Part shown: in pieces, positions 25,527 to 33,606 of the stretch | Layout: each line of letters begins with the position of its first letter | Numbering within the stretch: the stretch's first letter is position 1 | From: Massilia atriviolacea | GTDB lineage: Bacteria; Pseudomonadota; Gammaproteobacteria; Burkholderiales; Burkholderiaceae_D | Direction of reading: 5' to 3' | Assembly: GCF_003953935.1 (NCBI RefSeq) | Contig: NZ_RXLQ01000006.1 | Location: 186,001 to 250,000, forward strand | Length of the DNA: 64,000 bases | Program-made: the position numbers and the translations under genes | Notes under the pieces: generated by a model | Seen by the model: the letters and a program-made list of their open reading frames with translations, nothing else | What the model was told of the DNA's origin: nothing | Databases searched by the model: none

Positions 25527-25931
25527 GGAGTCTCTGCCTGGATGGTTGAGTATGCGCCATTCTATGCGAGCCGATTCCGGCAAGCTTTTGAAATTACGAC
25601 ATTAAATATCACAATTTCTATCCCCGCCGGACCGCGCGCGGCATTGTGCCGCCGCAAACCCGCGATTGGGCCGGACTTGCGGGGTCAGACCGTGTTGTGT
25701 GGGAACGCGATCGGTTCGAGATGTCGATGGGGAGCGGCACCGGACCTGCACCGGACCGGCAGCGGATTTGCAGCGGATTTGCAGCGGATCGCCCCGCTGC
25801 TGGTGACGGCGCTGGAGGAGGCCGGCGGCGCTGCGCCGGCCCTGGCGTGCGCGATGGCGCGCACGCAAACGCTGCTGCAATCGGCGCCGCAGCCGGGGGC
25901 GGGCTGCGGCGCGATGCGGGACTTGCCCGGA
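25527..25931. other. Intergenic region with a short 11-bp tandem repeat
   Basis: About 400 bases between two minus-strand genes. An AT-rich stretch at 25590-25620 may hold the promoter of the TPP enzyme. At 25759-25789 the unit GCAGCGGATTT is repeated 2.8 times. Frames stay open here because of GC content, but I find no gene I can support. Confidence 0.5.
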
Positions 25932-27401
25932 TTACCTGACGCTGAGCTTGCCGGCGCCGGCGTTGCGCAGGACCGATTCGCGCACCTTGGATGCGTCGAG
26001 CAAGGCTGGGGTGTACGGCAGGGTCCAGCCGACCGCGTTGCTGAACTTGCAGCTCGCGCCGCCCAGGCCCAGCGCCGCGCCGTTCAGCAGCGATCCGCTG
26101 TCGACGATGGCGCCGGTTTTGCTGGACGAGCCCGACGCTTCGATCGCATCGCCGCATTCGGTGGCGCCGATGATGTCGAAGGCATTGTTCTGCGACACGA
26201 TCTTGGCCTTGTAGCCAACCCCGATGCTGTAGTGGTGTGCGTACAGCTTGGCGTTGCGGTCGCCCTCATAGTAATTGTTATATACGTGAACTTTGCCGAA
26301 ACGCACGCGCGGGGCGCGGCTGGTCACCTGCTTGTAGTGGTTGCCATGGAAGGTCACGGTCAGATGGCCGTCGTCGGCGGTGGTGCTGTCGGAGGAGCCG
26401 ACCAGGGTATTTTTCTCGTGCAGTTCGAACACATTGTTCGACACGGTCACGTAGTCCGAACCGTTCTTGACGTCGAGCGCGCCATCGTGGCACTGCTTGA
26501 GTTTGCCGTTTTCTTGCGGGAACTGATCATCGGTGCGCGGCGCATCGGTGAAAGTATTGTGGTCGATCCAGACGTGGGTCGACTTGTCGACGTTCAGGCC
26601 GTCGTATTCGGAGTTCCAGTTGCCGCTGCTGCCGTCTTTCGGGTCCCATTTCGGCGCGATGTCGCAGGGATTGGCGATGGTCAGGTTGCGCACGATGACG
26701 TTATCGACGCCCTTGATCATGATGCGGCCGTTGACGATGCGCGCATCGCTGCCCACGCCGATCACGGTGGTGTTCGACGGAATCGAAATCAGGCTGCGCG
26801 CGGCCTGGTCGCTGGCGCTCTTGAAAGCGCCGCCGTTGTCGCTGGCCGCCATGTCGATGGTGCCGTAGACCTTGATCTGCGCCGGTTTGCCGGCCTGGGC
26901 TTTGAGCGCCGCCAGCAGTTGTGATGGCGAGCTGACCAGGTAGGTCTCTTTCTGGGTCGCCGCCGCGCCGCCGCGGGTGCCGCTGCTGTAGCTGGCCCAG
27001 CCGGTTGCCGGCGCTGCCTGCGTGAGCGGGTCGGTGCCTGCCGGCGGGGTGACGGGGGGCGTCACGGGTGGGGTGACCGGCGGGGTGACCGGTGGCGTCA
27101 CAGGCGGGATGACCGGCGGCGTGGTGCCGCTGTCCAGCGGGCCTAGCGCGCATTTCTTGTCGATGCCGGGATACGGATCGCTGCCGAAGGTGGCGGCGCT
27201 GCAGGCCACTTTGCCGCTGAACGACTTGAGCACCCATTTGTTCTTGATGCCGAACGACACCTGGCGCCTGGCGCTGCCGGCGTCGCAGGCACCGCCCTGG
27301 GCCGCGCATTTCGAAAAACCCTCGGGCCAGTCCGCTGCATGGGCGGCGGAAGCGGCGAACAGGGTGGTGCTGATCAGTGCGGCAAGAGGTAACAGTTTCA
27401 T
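25932..27401 (-). CDS. Secreted pectate lyase (polysaccharide lyase family 1)
   Basis: The 489-residue exported enzyme cleaves polygalacturonate by beta-elimination, using Ca2+. Order: signal peptide (residues 1-22); a Cys-rich module of about 65 residues (CAAQGGACD ... FGSDPYPG); a TPPV-repeat linker (about 90-125); a right-handed beta-helix catalytic domain with WIDHNTF (about residue 280) and SRAPRVRFG (about 364, the RxPxxR catalytic Arg). The N-terminal module resembles small domains appended to secreted carbohydrate enzymes, so I infer substrate binding. The ATG at 27401 has AAGGAAAG upstream; the longer frame is not needed. Family PL1 suggests plant-matter degradation. Confidence 0.92.
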   Translation of the reverse strand: MKLLPLAALISTTLFAASAAHAADWPEGFSKCAAQGGACDAGSARRQVSFGIKNKWVLKSFSGKVACSAATFGSDPYPGIDKKCALGPLDSGTTPPVIPPVTPPVTPPVTPPVTPPVTPPAGTDPLTQAAPATGWASYSSGTRGGAAATQKETYLVSSPSQLLAALKAQAGKPAQIKVYGTIDMAASDNGGAFKSASDQAARSLISIPSNTTVIGVGSDARIVNGRIMIKGVDNVIVRNLTIANPCDIAPKWDPKDGSSGNWNSEYDGLNVDKSTHVWIDHNTFTDAPRTDDQFPQENGKLKQCHDGALDVKNGSDYVTVSNNVFELHEKNTLVGSSDSTTADDGHLTVTFHGNHYKQVTSRAPRVRFGKVHVYNNYYEGDRNAKLYAHHYSIGVGYKAKIVSQNNAFDIIGATECGDAIEASGSSSKTGAIVDSGSLLNGAALGLGGASCKFSNAVGWTLPYTPALLDASKVRESVLRNAGAGKLSVR

Positions 27402-27429
27402 TAAACTTTCCTTTTTAAAAATTGTCGAT

Positions 27430-27459
27430 ATTATAAGAGTGTGTATGTATGCCGGGTAA
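27430..27459 (-). promoter_or_regulatory. Candidate promoter of pectate lyase gene
   Basis: On the minus strand TTACCC, 18-base spacer, TATAAT: a perfect -10 and a weak -35, about 28 bases upstream of the start codon. The weak -35 suggests an activator is needed. Confidence 0.55.
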
Positions 27460-27490
27460 GGCAACTGCGATCACTTTTTTTGCATGATCG

Positions 27491-27506
27491 ATATCGAAAA
27501 CGATAT
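27491..27506. promoter_or_regulatory. Inverted repeat between pectate lyase and rnpB promoters
   Basis: ATATCG, four A, CGATAT: a perfect 6-bp palindrome upstream of the pectate lyase promoter and the rnpB promoter. It could be an operator for the lyase gene; the regulator is not identified. Confidence 0.4.
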
Positions 27507-27531
27507 GGCTCGCCGGGGAAAAAGCGGAAAG

Positions 27532-27561
27532 TTGGTCCTGTGGGTCGCGGCGCGGTACAAT
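27532..27561 (+). promoter_or_regulatory. Promoter of rnpB
   Basis: TTGGTC, 18-base spacer, TACAAT, ending nine bases before the first base-paired nucleotide of RNase P RNA, as expected for a stable RNA start. Confidence 0.75.
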
Positions 27562-27569
27562 GCCGGGGT

Positions 27570-27920
27570 GAAGCGGGTCAGACAGTCGCTGGCTGGCGTG
27601 TAATGCGTCGGCGGGAGGAAGGTCCGGACTCCATAGAGCAGGGTGACGGTTAATGGCCGTCCGCCGAAAGCCGACCGGCGCAAGCCGGGGAGTATAAGGC
27701 GAGGAATAGGGCCACAGAGACGAGCGTATTGAGTTACGGTGAAACGCGGTAACCTCCACCTGGAGCAATCCCAAATAGGCACGCGTTGAGGCGGCTCGCG
27801 GAGCGTGCGGGTAGGGAGCTTGAGCGCAGGAGTAATTCTGCGCCTAGAGGAATGGCTGTCATAGCGATTGCCCGCAAGGGTCGTCGCCGTAACAAAATCC
27901 GGCCTATCGGCCCGCTTCAC
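27570..27920 (+). ncRNA. rnpB: RNase P RNA (bacterial class A)
   Basis: The catalytic RNA of RNase P, which matures tRNA 5' ends. Visible landmarks in order: GAAGCGGGTCAGACAGTCGC (P1 strand and P2), GGAGGAAGGTCCGGACTCC (P3/CR-I), AGGGTGACGGTTAATGGCCGTCC, GCCACAGAGACGAG, GGTGAAACGCGGTAACCTCC, the tRNA CCA-binding side and CACCTGGAGCAATCCC. Then AGAGGAATGGCTGTC near the 3' part, ACAAAATCCGGCCTATC, and CCCGCTTC closing P1 with the first strand. About 350 nt, normal length. Ends are estimated from P1 pairing. Confidence 0.96.
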
Positions 27921-27977
27921 ACTGATTATCCGGCGCGCAAGGCGCCGCTGCCTGCCTGCGCGCCTCCGGGCCGGGCA

Positions 27978-28198
27978 CCGCCGGCGCTGAGCTTCACGTT
28001 TGCGGATGGCACAGTGCACGAGCGGTGATCGACGCGCTGGCCCTGGGCGTGCAGCATCAGCACCCGATCCACATGGCAAGCCTGGCGGACGTGGCGACCG
28101 ACGATTCCTTGCGCTTCACCCTGGTTCTTTACGGCGGTCTGTTTTTCGACATGGACGACGGCGCCAGCCTGTACGACGCCCCGCCGCTGCGCTATTGA
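27978..28198 (+). pseudogene. Possible gene remnant with frameshift downstream of rnpB
   Basis: Two abutting reading frames with the codon bias of the host: one reads PALSFTFADGTVHER and stops at 28028. The other begins with GTG at 28025 and codes 57 residues (VIDALALGVQHQHPIHMASL ... PPLRY). Adding one base near 28024 would join them. No start codon precedes the first part, so this looks like a decayed fragment; alternatively the GTG frame is a small real gene. The product is not recognised. Confidence 0.4.
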
Positions 28199-28479
28199 TC
28201 CTTGCCTCATCCCGCGGCGCCGGTCCGGCCGCGGCTTCCTAGCACACTGCGCCGTCCGCGCAGGACAAATCACTCATCCGTTGCGTAAAAGTAAGCAGAT
28301 GTAATTATTTTAAGTCTTGTTGTGCCTCGCAAACCCATGTGTATAGATGAGGTTGAACATTCACTGTCTTATCTAAGTCTCTAATTTTTCGACATATTTT
28401 ACTTTGAAGATCCTTCAAGGTAATGCGCTAAGTCCTTGACTTCATTAACAAAATTCCCTTTTGGCACGATTGAAAGCGC

Positions 28480-28508
28480 TTGACCGTCCAGATGGCTTCA
28501 TCTAAAGT
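28480..28508 (+). promoter_or_regulatory. Promoter of the dcw cluster (upstream of mraZ)
   Basis: TTGACC, 17-base spacer, TAAAGT, about 98 bases upstream of the mraZ start codon. The 28200-28480 stretch before it is AT-rich and has no gene. The predicted start of transcription falls inside the MraZ-like repeats. Confidence 0.6.
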
Positions 28509-28542
28509 GGGCAACTGTGTGAAAAAGTGTAGTTTTGTGGGA
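28508..28542 (+). promoter_or_regulatory. MraZ-box-like repeats
   Basis: Four 5-base units at exact 10-base intervals: TGGGC, TGTGA, TGTAG, TGGGA, each separated by five bases. MraZ is known to bind TGGGN repeats with five-base spacers upstream of its own gene. Two units fit the consensus fully and two fit partly, so autoregulation of the dcw operon is probable. Confidence 0.6.
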
Positions 28543-28605
28543 GATAAAATGAGCTCCTGGCGCCAAAACACCGACTTCATAATAACTTTTCCAAGTAGGT
28601 AACTC

Positions 28606-29034
28606 GTGTTTCAAGGCGCGTCCGCAATCAATCTCGATGCGAAAGGCAGGATGTCCATTCCCGCCAAGCATCGCGACGCACTCGCAGTCCAGTGCGAAGG
28701 CCGCCTCACGCTCACCCGCCACCCGCACGGGTGCCTGCTGTTTTTTCCGCGTCCGGTGTGGGAATCGCACCGCGAGCAAATCGCCGCCTGGCCGATGTCG
28801 GCCCGCGCGTGGCAGCGTATTTTCCTCGGCAACGCTTGCGATGTCGAGCTCGATTCCGCCGGCCGCATCCTGATCTCGCCCGAGTTGCGCAGCGCCGTCG
28901 GCCTCACCCGTGAGGTCATGCTGCTCGGCATGGGCAGCCATTTCGAAATCTGGGATGCCGCCAGACTGGCCGAGGACGAGCAAGCCGCCGTCGCCGGCGG
29001 CATGCCCGATGTCTTATCTAATTTTTCCTTCTGA
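28606..29034 (+). CDS. mraZ: Transcriptional regulator MraZ
   Basis: A 142-residue protein with two AbrB-like/SpoVT halves, recognised by [20 protein letters not shown] at the start and [16 protein letters not shown] in the second half. It is the first gene of the division and cell-wall cluster, and MraZ proteins repress their own operon. It starts at GTG, with AAGTAGGT upstream. Nine bases separate it from rsmH. Confidence 0.96.
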   Translation: MFQGASAINLDAKGRMSIPAKHRDALAVQCEGRLTLTRHPHGCLLFFPRPVWESHREQIAAWPMSARAWQRIFLGNACDVELDSAGRILISPELRSAVGLTREVMLLGMGSHFEIWDAARLAEDEQAAVAGGMPDVLSNFSF

Positions 29035-29043
29035 GGCGCGCCG

Positions 29044-30009
29044 ATGATGAATGTGGTGGCGGTGCCGGAATTTCAGCACCGGACGGTGTTGCTGGACGAA
29101 GCGGTCGATGCGCTCGACCTGACCGGTCTGCGCGCCGACGGTACTTATATAGACGGGACCTTCGGTCGCGGCGGACATAGCCGCCTGATCCTGTCGCGCC
29201 TTGGCCCGAAAGGGCGCCTGTTTGCTTTCGACAAGGACTTGCAGGCGATCGCCACGGCCGGCCAGATCGGCGACGCGCGCTTCGAGATCGTGCACGACAG
29301 CTTCGCCACCATGGGGCAGGCGCTGCGCGCGCGCGGCGTGACCCAGGTCGACGGCATCCTGCTCGACCTCGGCATTTCCTCGCCCCAGGTGGACGACGCC
29401 GCGCGCGGCTTCAGCTTCCGCAACGACGGCCCGCTCGACATGCGCATGGACACCACGCGCGGCGTTTCCGCCGCCGAATGGCTGGCCGGCGAGACTGAAC
29501 AACAATTGGAAAGGGTCATTCGCGACTATGGGGAAGAACGGTTTGCTTTTCAGATTGCAAAGGCGATTGTTGCTCGCCGGGCAGTCGAACCAATTTCAAG
29601 CACACGACAGCTTGCCGGCATCGTGGCAAACGCGGTCAAAACCCGGGAGAAGGGCAAGGATCCGGCCACACGGACCTTTCAGGCTATCCGGATTTTCATC
29701 AATAAAGAGCTTGAAGACCTTGAAACAGGCTTGAACGAGGCCTATGCCATGCTCGCGCCCGGCGCCCGCATGGCCATCATCAGCTTCCATTCGCTGGAAG
29801 ACCGCATGGTCAAGCAGTTCCTGGCCAGCAAGGTGAAGGTCGAACAGCCCGACCGCCGCCTGCCGATCCGCGCGGTCGACCTGCCGCAGCCGCTGATGAA
29901 ACTTATCGCCAAGATGAAGCCGTCCGACGCCGAAGTGGACGCCAATCCGCGCGCCCGCTCGGCCGTGATGCGCGTGGCCGAACGCTTGCCCGCCCGGAGC
30001 GCTGCGTGA
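29044..30009 (+). CDS. rsmH: 16S rRNA (cytosine(1402)-N4)-methyltransferase RsmH
   Basis: A SAM-dependent methyltransferase of 321 residues acting on C1402 of 16S rRNA. Motifs: [13 protein letters not shown] near the N-terminus, [10 protein letters not shown] for [24 protein letters not shown] in the middle, and [13 protein letters not shown] near the C-terminus. A central stretch (about 29495-29740) uses A/T-richer codons than its neighbours. The start follows mraZ closely, and its stop overlaps ftsL by four bases. Confidence 0.97.
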   Translation: MMNVVAVPEFQHRTVLLDEAVDALDLTGLRADGTYIDGTFGRGGHSRLILSRLGPKGRLFAFDKDLQAIATAGQIGDARFEIVHDSFATMGQALRARGVTQVDGILLDLGISSPQVDDAARGFSFRNDGPLDMRMDTTRGVSAAEWLAGETEQQLERVIRDYGEERFAFQIAKAIVARRAVEPISSTRQLAGIVANAVKTREKGKDPATRTFQAIRIFINKELEDLETGLNEAYAMLAPGARMAIISFHSLEDRMVKQFLASKVKVEQPDRRLPIRAVDLPQPLMKLIAKMKPSDAEVDANPRARSAVMRVAERLPARSAA

Positions 30010-30278
30010 ACAGCAAGATCAACATCGTGCTCGCCGTCCTGCTGGTCGGCTGCGCCTTGTCGCTGGTTAACGCCCAATTCCAGGCGCGCAACCTGTTCAT
30101 CGAACTGGGCAAGCTGGAGCAGCAGGCGCGCCAGCTCGACATCGACTGGGCCCAATTGCAGCTGGACCAGTCGACCCTGGGCACCAACGCGCGCATCGAA
30201 CAGATCGCGCGCGACAAGCTCGACATGACGCCGCTGACCCCGGCGCGCACGCAATACCTGACGGAAGGGGCCAAATGA
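30006..30278 (+). CDS. ftsL: Cell division protein FtsL
   Basis: A 90-residue bitopic membrane protein: a short N-terminus, one transmembrane helix (about residues 5-22) and a periplasmic coiled coil ([20 protein letters not shown]). It forms the FtsQ-FtsB-FtsL complex and helps activate FtsW-FtsI at the septum. Identified by size, topology and its fixed position between rsmH and ftsI, with four-base overlaps on both sides. Confidence 0.92.
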   Translation: MNSKINIVLAVLLVGCALSLVNAQFQARNLFIELGKLEQQARQLDIDWAQLQLDQSTLGTNARIEQIARDKLDMTPLTPARTQYLTEGAK

Positions 30279-32059
30279 AACGCGGTAGCAATGGTGCGGC
30301 AGGCGCGCGCGTAGCGGCCTCGAAAGGCGTATCGTTCTCGAAAAGCCCGGTGCTGGCGGTCAGCCTGCCCACCTGGCGTTCGCGCGTCGTGCTGTTCGTG
30401 CTGTTCGCCGCCTTTGTCGCGCTGGCCGGACGCGCCGTGTGGCTGCAAACCGTGACCGACGAGGTCCTGATCAGCTACGGCAAGCAGCGCTACGAGCGCA
30501 CCATCGAACTGCCGGCCACGCGCGGGCGCATCCTCGACCGCAACGGCCAGGTGCTGGCCTCCTCGGTGCCGGTCAAGGCGGTATGGGCGATTCCCGAAGA
30601 CGTGCTGGCCTCGCCGCCGGAAAAACTGCACGCCCTGGCCTCGCTGCTCAAGATGAGCGATGCCGAACTGCGCAAGAAACTCGATTCCGACCGCACCTTC
30701 GTGTATCTCAAGCGCCAGGTGGAAATGCCGGTGATCGAGCAGATCGCCAAACTCGGTATCAAGGGCCTGGACACGCGCAAGGAATACAAGCGCTTCTACC
30801 CGCAGGGCGAAATCGCGACCCACCTGGTGGGCTTTACCAACGTCGAGGACGCCGGCCAGGAAAGCATGGAACTGGCGCAGCAAAAGACCCTGGTCGGCAC
30901 CACCGGCAGCCGCCGCGTGATCAAGGACCGCCTCGGCCAGATCGTCGAAGACGTGGGCCTGTCGAAGGAGCCGCACGACGGCAAGGATCTGACCCTGTCG
31001 GTCGACAGCAAGCTGCAGTACATCGCCTTCACGCAGATCAAGGAAGCCGTGGCCAAGTTCAAGGCCAAGGCCGGCGCCGCCGTGGTGCTGGACGTGAAGA
31101 CCGGCGAAGTGCTGGCGCTGGCCAACTGGCCCACCTACGACCCGAACGACCGCAAGGGGCTGACCGGCGCGCAGCTGCGCAACCGCGTCATCACCGATAC
31201 CTTCGAGCCGGGATCGACCCTGAAACCGTTCACCGTGGCGCTGGCGCTCGACACCGGACGCGTCACCCCGGCCACCCGCATCGATACCGGCGCCGGGCGC
31301 CTGGTGATCAACGGCGCGCCGATTTCCGACACCAAGCCGCACGGCGTGATCACGGTGTCCGAGATCGTCGAGATGTCGTCCAACATCGGCACCTCCAAGC
31401 TGGCGCTGTCGATGCCGCCGCGCGAGATGTGGGAGATGTTTACCGAAGTCGGTTTCGGCCAGCAGCCCAAATTCGGTTTCCCCGGCGCGGTGGCGGGGCG
31501 CGTGCGTCCGTACAAATCGTGGCGTCCGGTGGAACAGGCCACCATGAGCTACGGCAACGGCATCTCGGTCTCGCTGCTGCAGCTGGCGCGCGGCTACATG
31601 ATGTTCGCGCGCGACGGCGACACGATTCCGCTGTCGTTCCAGAAGGTCGGCGAGCTGCCGGTGGGGCGCCAGATCATCAAGCCGAAAACCGCGCGCGAGA
31701 TGCGCGAGATGCTCGAACTGGTGGTCTCGGGCGCGCACGGCACCGCCAAGCAGGCGCGCGTGGCCGGCTACCGCGTGGGCGGCAAGACCGGTACCGCCTA
31801 CAAGGTCGAAAACGGCAAGTACGCCATTCCGCGCAAGTACATCGGTTCCTTCGTCGGCATGGTGCCGATGTCGAATCCGCGCTTCATCATCGCCGTCATG
31901 ATCGACGAACCGACCGCCATCGGCCATTTCGGCGGCATCGTGGCGGCTCCGACGTTTGCCGCGCTGGCCGCCAACTCGCTGCGCGCGCTGAATATTCCGC
32001 CGGATTCGGATGTGACGGAAATCGTCGCGCCGAACGATGGCTCCGGGGAGGTCATGTAA
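30275..32059 (+). CDS. ftsI: Peptidoglycan D,D-transpeptidase FtsI (PBP3)
   Basis: The septal transpeptidase cross-links new peptidoglycan during division. The 594-residue protein has one N-terminal membrane helix (VVLFVLFAAFVALAGRAVWL), a dimerisation domain with RGRILDRNG, and the penicillin-binding domain. The active-site motifs are STLKPF (SxxK), SSN (SxN) and KTGTA (KTG). It overlaps ftsL by four bases and shares one base with murE. It works with FtsW, encoded further down the cluster. Confidence 0.97.
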   Translation: MKRGSNGAAGARVAASKGVSFSKSPVLAVSLPTWRSRVVLFVLFAAFVALAGRAVWLQTVTDEVLISYGKQRYERTIELPATRGRILDRNGQVLASSVPVKAVWAIPEDVLASPPEKLHALASLLKMSDAELRKKLDSDRTFVYLKRQVEMPVIEQIAKLGIKGLDTRKEYKRFYPQGEIATHLVGFTNVEDAGQESMELAQQKTLVGTTGSRRVIKDRLGQIVEDVGLSKEPHDGKDLTLSVDSKLQYIAFTQIKEAVAKFKAKAGAAVVLDVKTGEVLALANWPTYDPNDRKGLTGAQLRNRVITDTFEPGSTLKPFTVALALDTGRVTPATRIDTGAGRLVINGAPISDTKPHGVITVSEIVEMSSNIGTSKLALSMPPREMWEMFTEVGFGQQPKFGFPGAVAGRVRPYKSWRPVEQATMSYGNGISVSLLQLARGYMMFARDGDTIPLSFQKVGELPVGRQIIKPKTAREMREMLELVVSGAHGTAKQARVAGYRVGGKTGTAYKVENGKYAIPRKYIGSFVGMVPMSNPRFIIAVMIDEPTAIGHFGGIVAAPTFAALAANSLRALNIPPDSDVTEIVAPNDGSGEVM

Positions 32060-33606
32060 TGCCGTCTATGAATCAGCACAATCCGCACGACATCTGCGCC
32101 TGGATCGCCCGCGAGGCTGGCGACGGCAAGCCGGTCTCCGACTCGCGCCGCGTCAAGCCGGGCGATGTGTTCTTCGCCTACCCGGGCGACGCCGCCGACG
32201 GCCGCGCCTACATCGCCAGGGCCATCGCGCAGGGCGCCGCCGCGGTCGTGTACGACGAGCGCGATTTCGCCTGGGACGCTGCCTGGAACGTGCCGCACCT
32301 GGCCGTGGCAGAGCTGAAAGCGAACGCCGGTCCGATCGCGCACGCCTGCTACGCGATGCCCGACAGCGCCATGTTCACCGTGGGCGTCACCGGCACCAAC
32401 GGCAAGACCTCGTGCGCGGTCTGGCTCGGCCAGGCCTTTGCGCGCCTGGGCGAAACGGCCGCCGTCATCGGCACGCTCGGCGTGGGCCTGTTCGGCGGAC
32501 GCGGCGAAGTCGAGTACGACGTCACCGGGTACACGACACCCGACGCGGTGCTGCTGGCCGAGAAACTGGCCAGCGTGCGCGATGCGGGCGCCACCGCCCT
32601 GGCAATTGAGGTAAGCTCCATCGGTCTGGGGCAAGGCCGTACCCTGGGCATGCATTTTGACGTTGCGCTGTTTACCAACCTGACGCGCGACCACCTCGAT
32701 TATCACGGCACCATGGAATGCTACGAAGCGGCGAAGGCCAAGCTGTTCGCGTGGCCAGGATTGAAAACAGCAGTGCTTAACCTCGACGACCCGGCAGGAC
32801 AGCGCCTGGTCCATCAACTCGTCTCCCAGCCCGGCGGCCCGTCCGTCACCGGCTACACCCTGCGCGATGTGGCGGCCCAGCCCGACATCGCCGGCGTGAC
32901 CATGCTGCGCGCCTCGCAATTCCGCAGCCGCCACGCGGGCACCGAATTCCATCTCGATTCGCCGCTCGGCAGCGGCCAGGTCAAGACCCGGCTGGTCGGC
33001 CACTTCAATATCAGCAATGCGCTGGCGGTACTCGGCGCGCTGCTGGCCAAGGGCGTGGCCTTGCGTCCTGCGCTCGACGCCATCGAAGCGCTCACGCCGG
33101 CCCCAGGCCGCATGCAGCAGATCGGCGGCCAGGATGCGCCGATGGTGGTGATCGATTACGCGCACACGCCGGACGCGCTGGAACAGACCCTGGGCGCGCT
33201 GCGCCAGGTCGCGCACGAACGCGGCGGCCAGCTGTGGTGCGTGTTCGGCTGCGGCGGCGACCGCGATCCGGGCAAGCGCCCGCAGATGGGGGCCATTGCG
33301 CAGATCGCCGAGCATGTGCTGGTCACCAGCGACAATCCGCGCAGCGAAGACCCGGCCGCCATCATCGGGCAGATCGTGGCCGGCATGGACGCGGCCCATC
33401 CGACGTCGCGCTTCCAGGCCATCGAAGACCGCGCCGCCGCGATCCTGTCGGCGGTCAAGCACGCGGCCAAGCCGGACGTGATCCTGCTGGCCGGTAAAGG
33501 CCATGAACCGTACCAGGAAATCAAGGGCCGCAAGATGCCGTTTTCCGACGCCGACCACGCCGCGCTGGCGCTGGCCGCGCGCGTGACCATGATGAGGACC
33601 AACTGA
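32059..33606 (+). CDS. murE: UDP-MurNAc-tripeptide synthetase MurE
   Basis: Cytoplasmic ATP-dependent ligase that adds the third amino acid to UDP-MurNAc-dipeptide. The 515-residue protein has the Mur-ligase ATP motif GVTGTNGKTSCAVW and the DNPR motif (VTSDNPRSEDP), which marks meso-diaminopimelate as substrate, as expected in Gram-negatives. The ATG at 32059 shares its A with the ftsI stop; the frame is open further upstream within ftsI only as a shadow. It is followed at once by murF. Confidence 0.97.
   Translation: MPSMNQHNPHDICAWIAREAGDGKPVSDSRRVKPGDVFFAYPGDAADGRAYIARAIAQGAAAVVYDERDFAWDAAWNVPHLAVAELKANAGPIAHACYAMPDSAMFTVGVTGTNGKTSCAVWLGQAFARLGETAAVIGTLGVGLFGGRGEVEYDVTGYTTPDAVLLAEKLASVRDAGATALAIEVSSIGLGQGRTLGMHFDVALFTNLTRDHLDYHGTMECYEAAKAKLFAWPGLKTAVLNLDDPAGQRLVHQLVSQPGGPSVTGYTLRDVAAQPDIAGVTMLRASQFRSRHAGTEFHLDSPLGSGQVKTRLVGHFNISNALAVLGALLAKGVALRPALDAIEALTPAPGRMQQIGGQDAPMVVIDYAHTPDALEQTLGALRQVAHERGGQLWCVFGCGGDRDPGKRPQMGAIAQIAEHVLVTSDNPRSEDPAAIIGQIVAGMDAAHPTSRFQAIEDRAAAILSAVKHAAKPDVILLAGKGHEPYQEIKGRKMPFSDADHAALALAARVTMMRTN

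Noticed and set aside
23625-26924. A 1,099-residue plus-strand open frame across the TPP enzyme and the pectate lyase
   Set aside because: It runs antisense to two genes with clear motifs and has no domain of its own.
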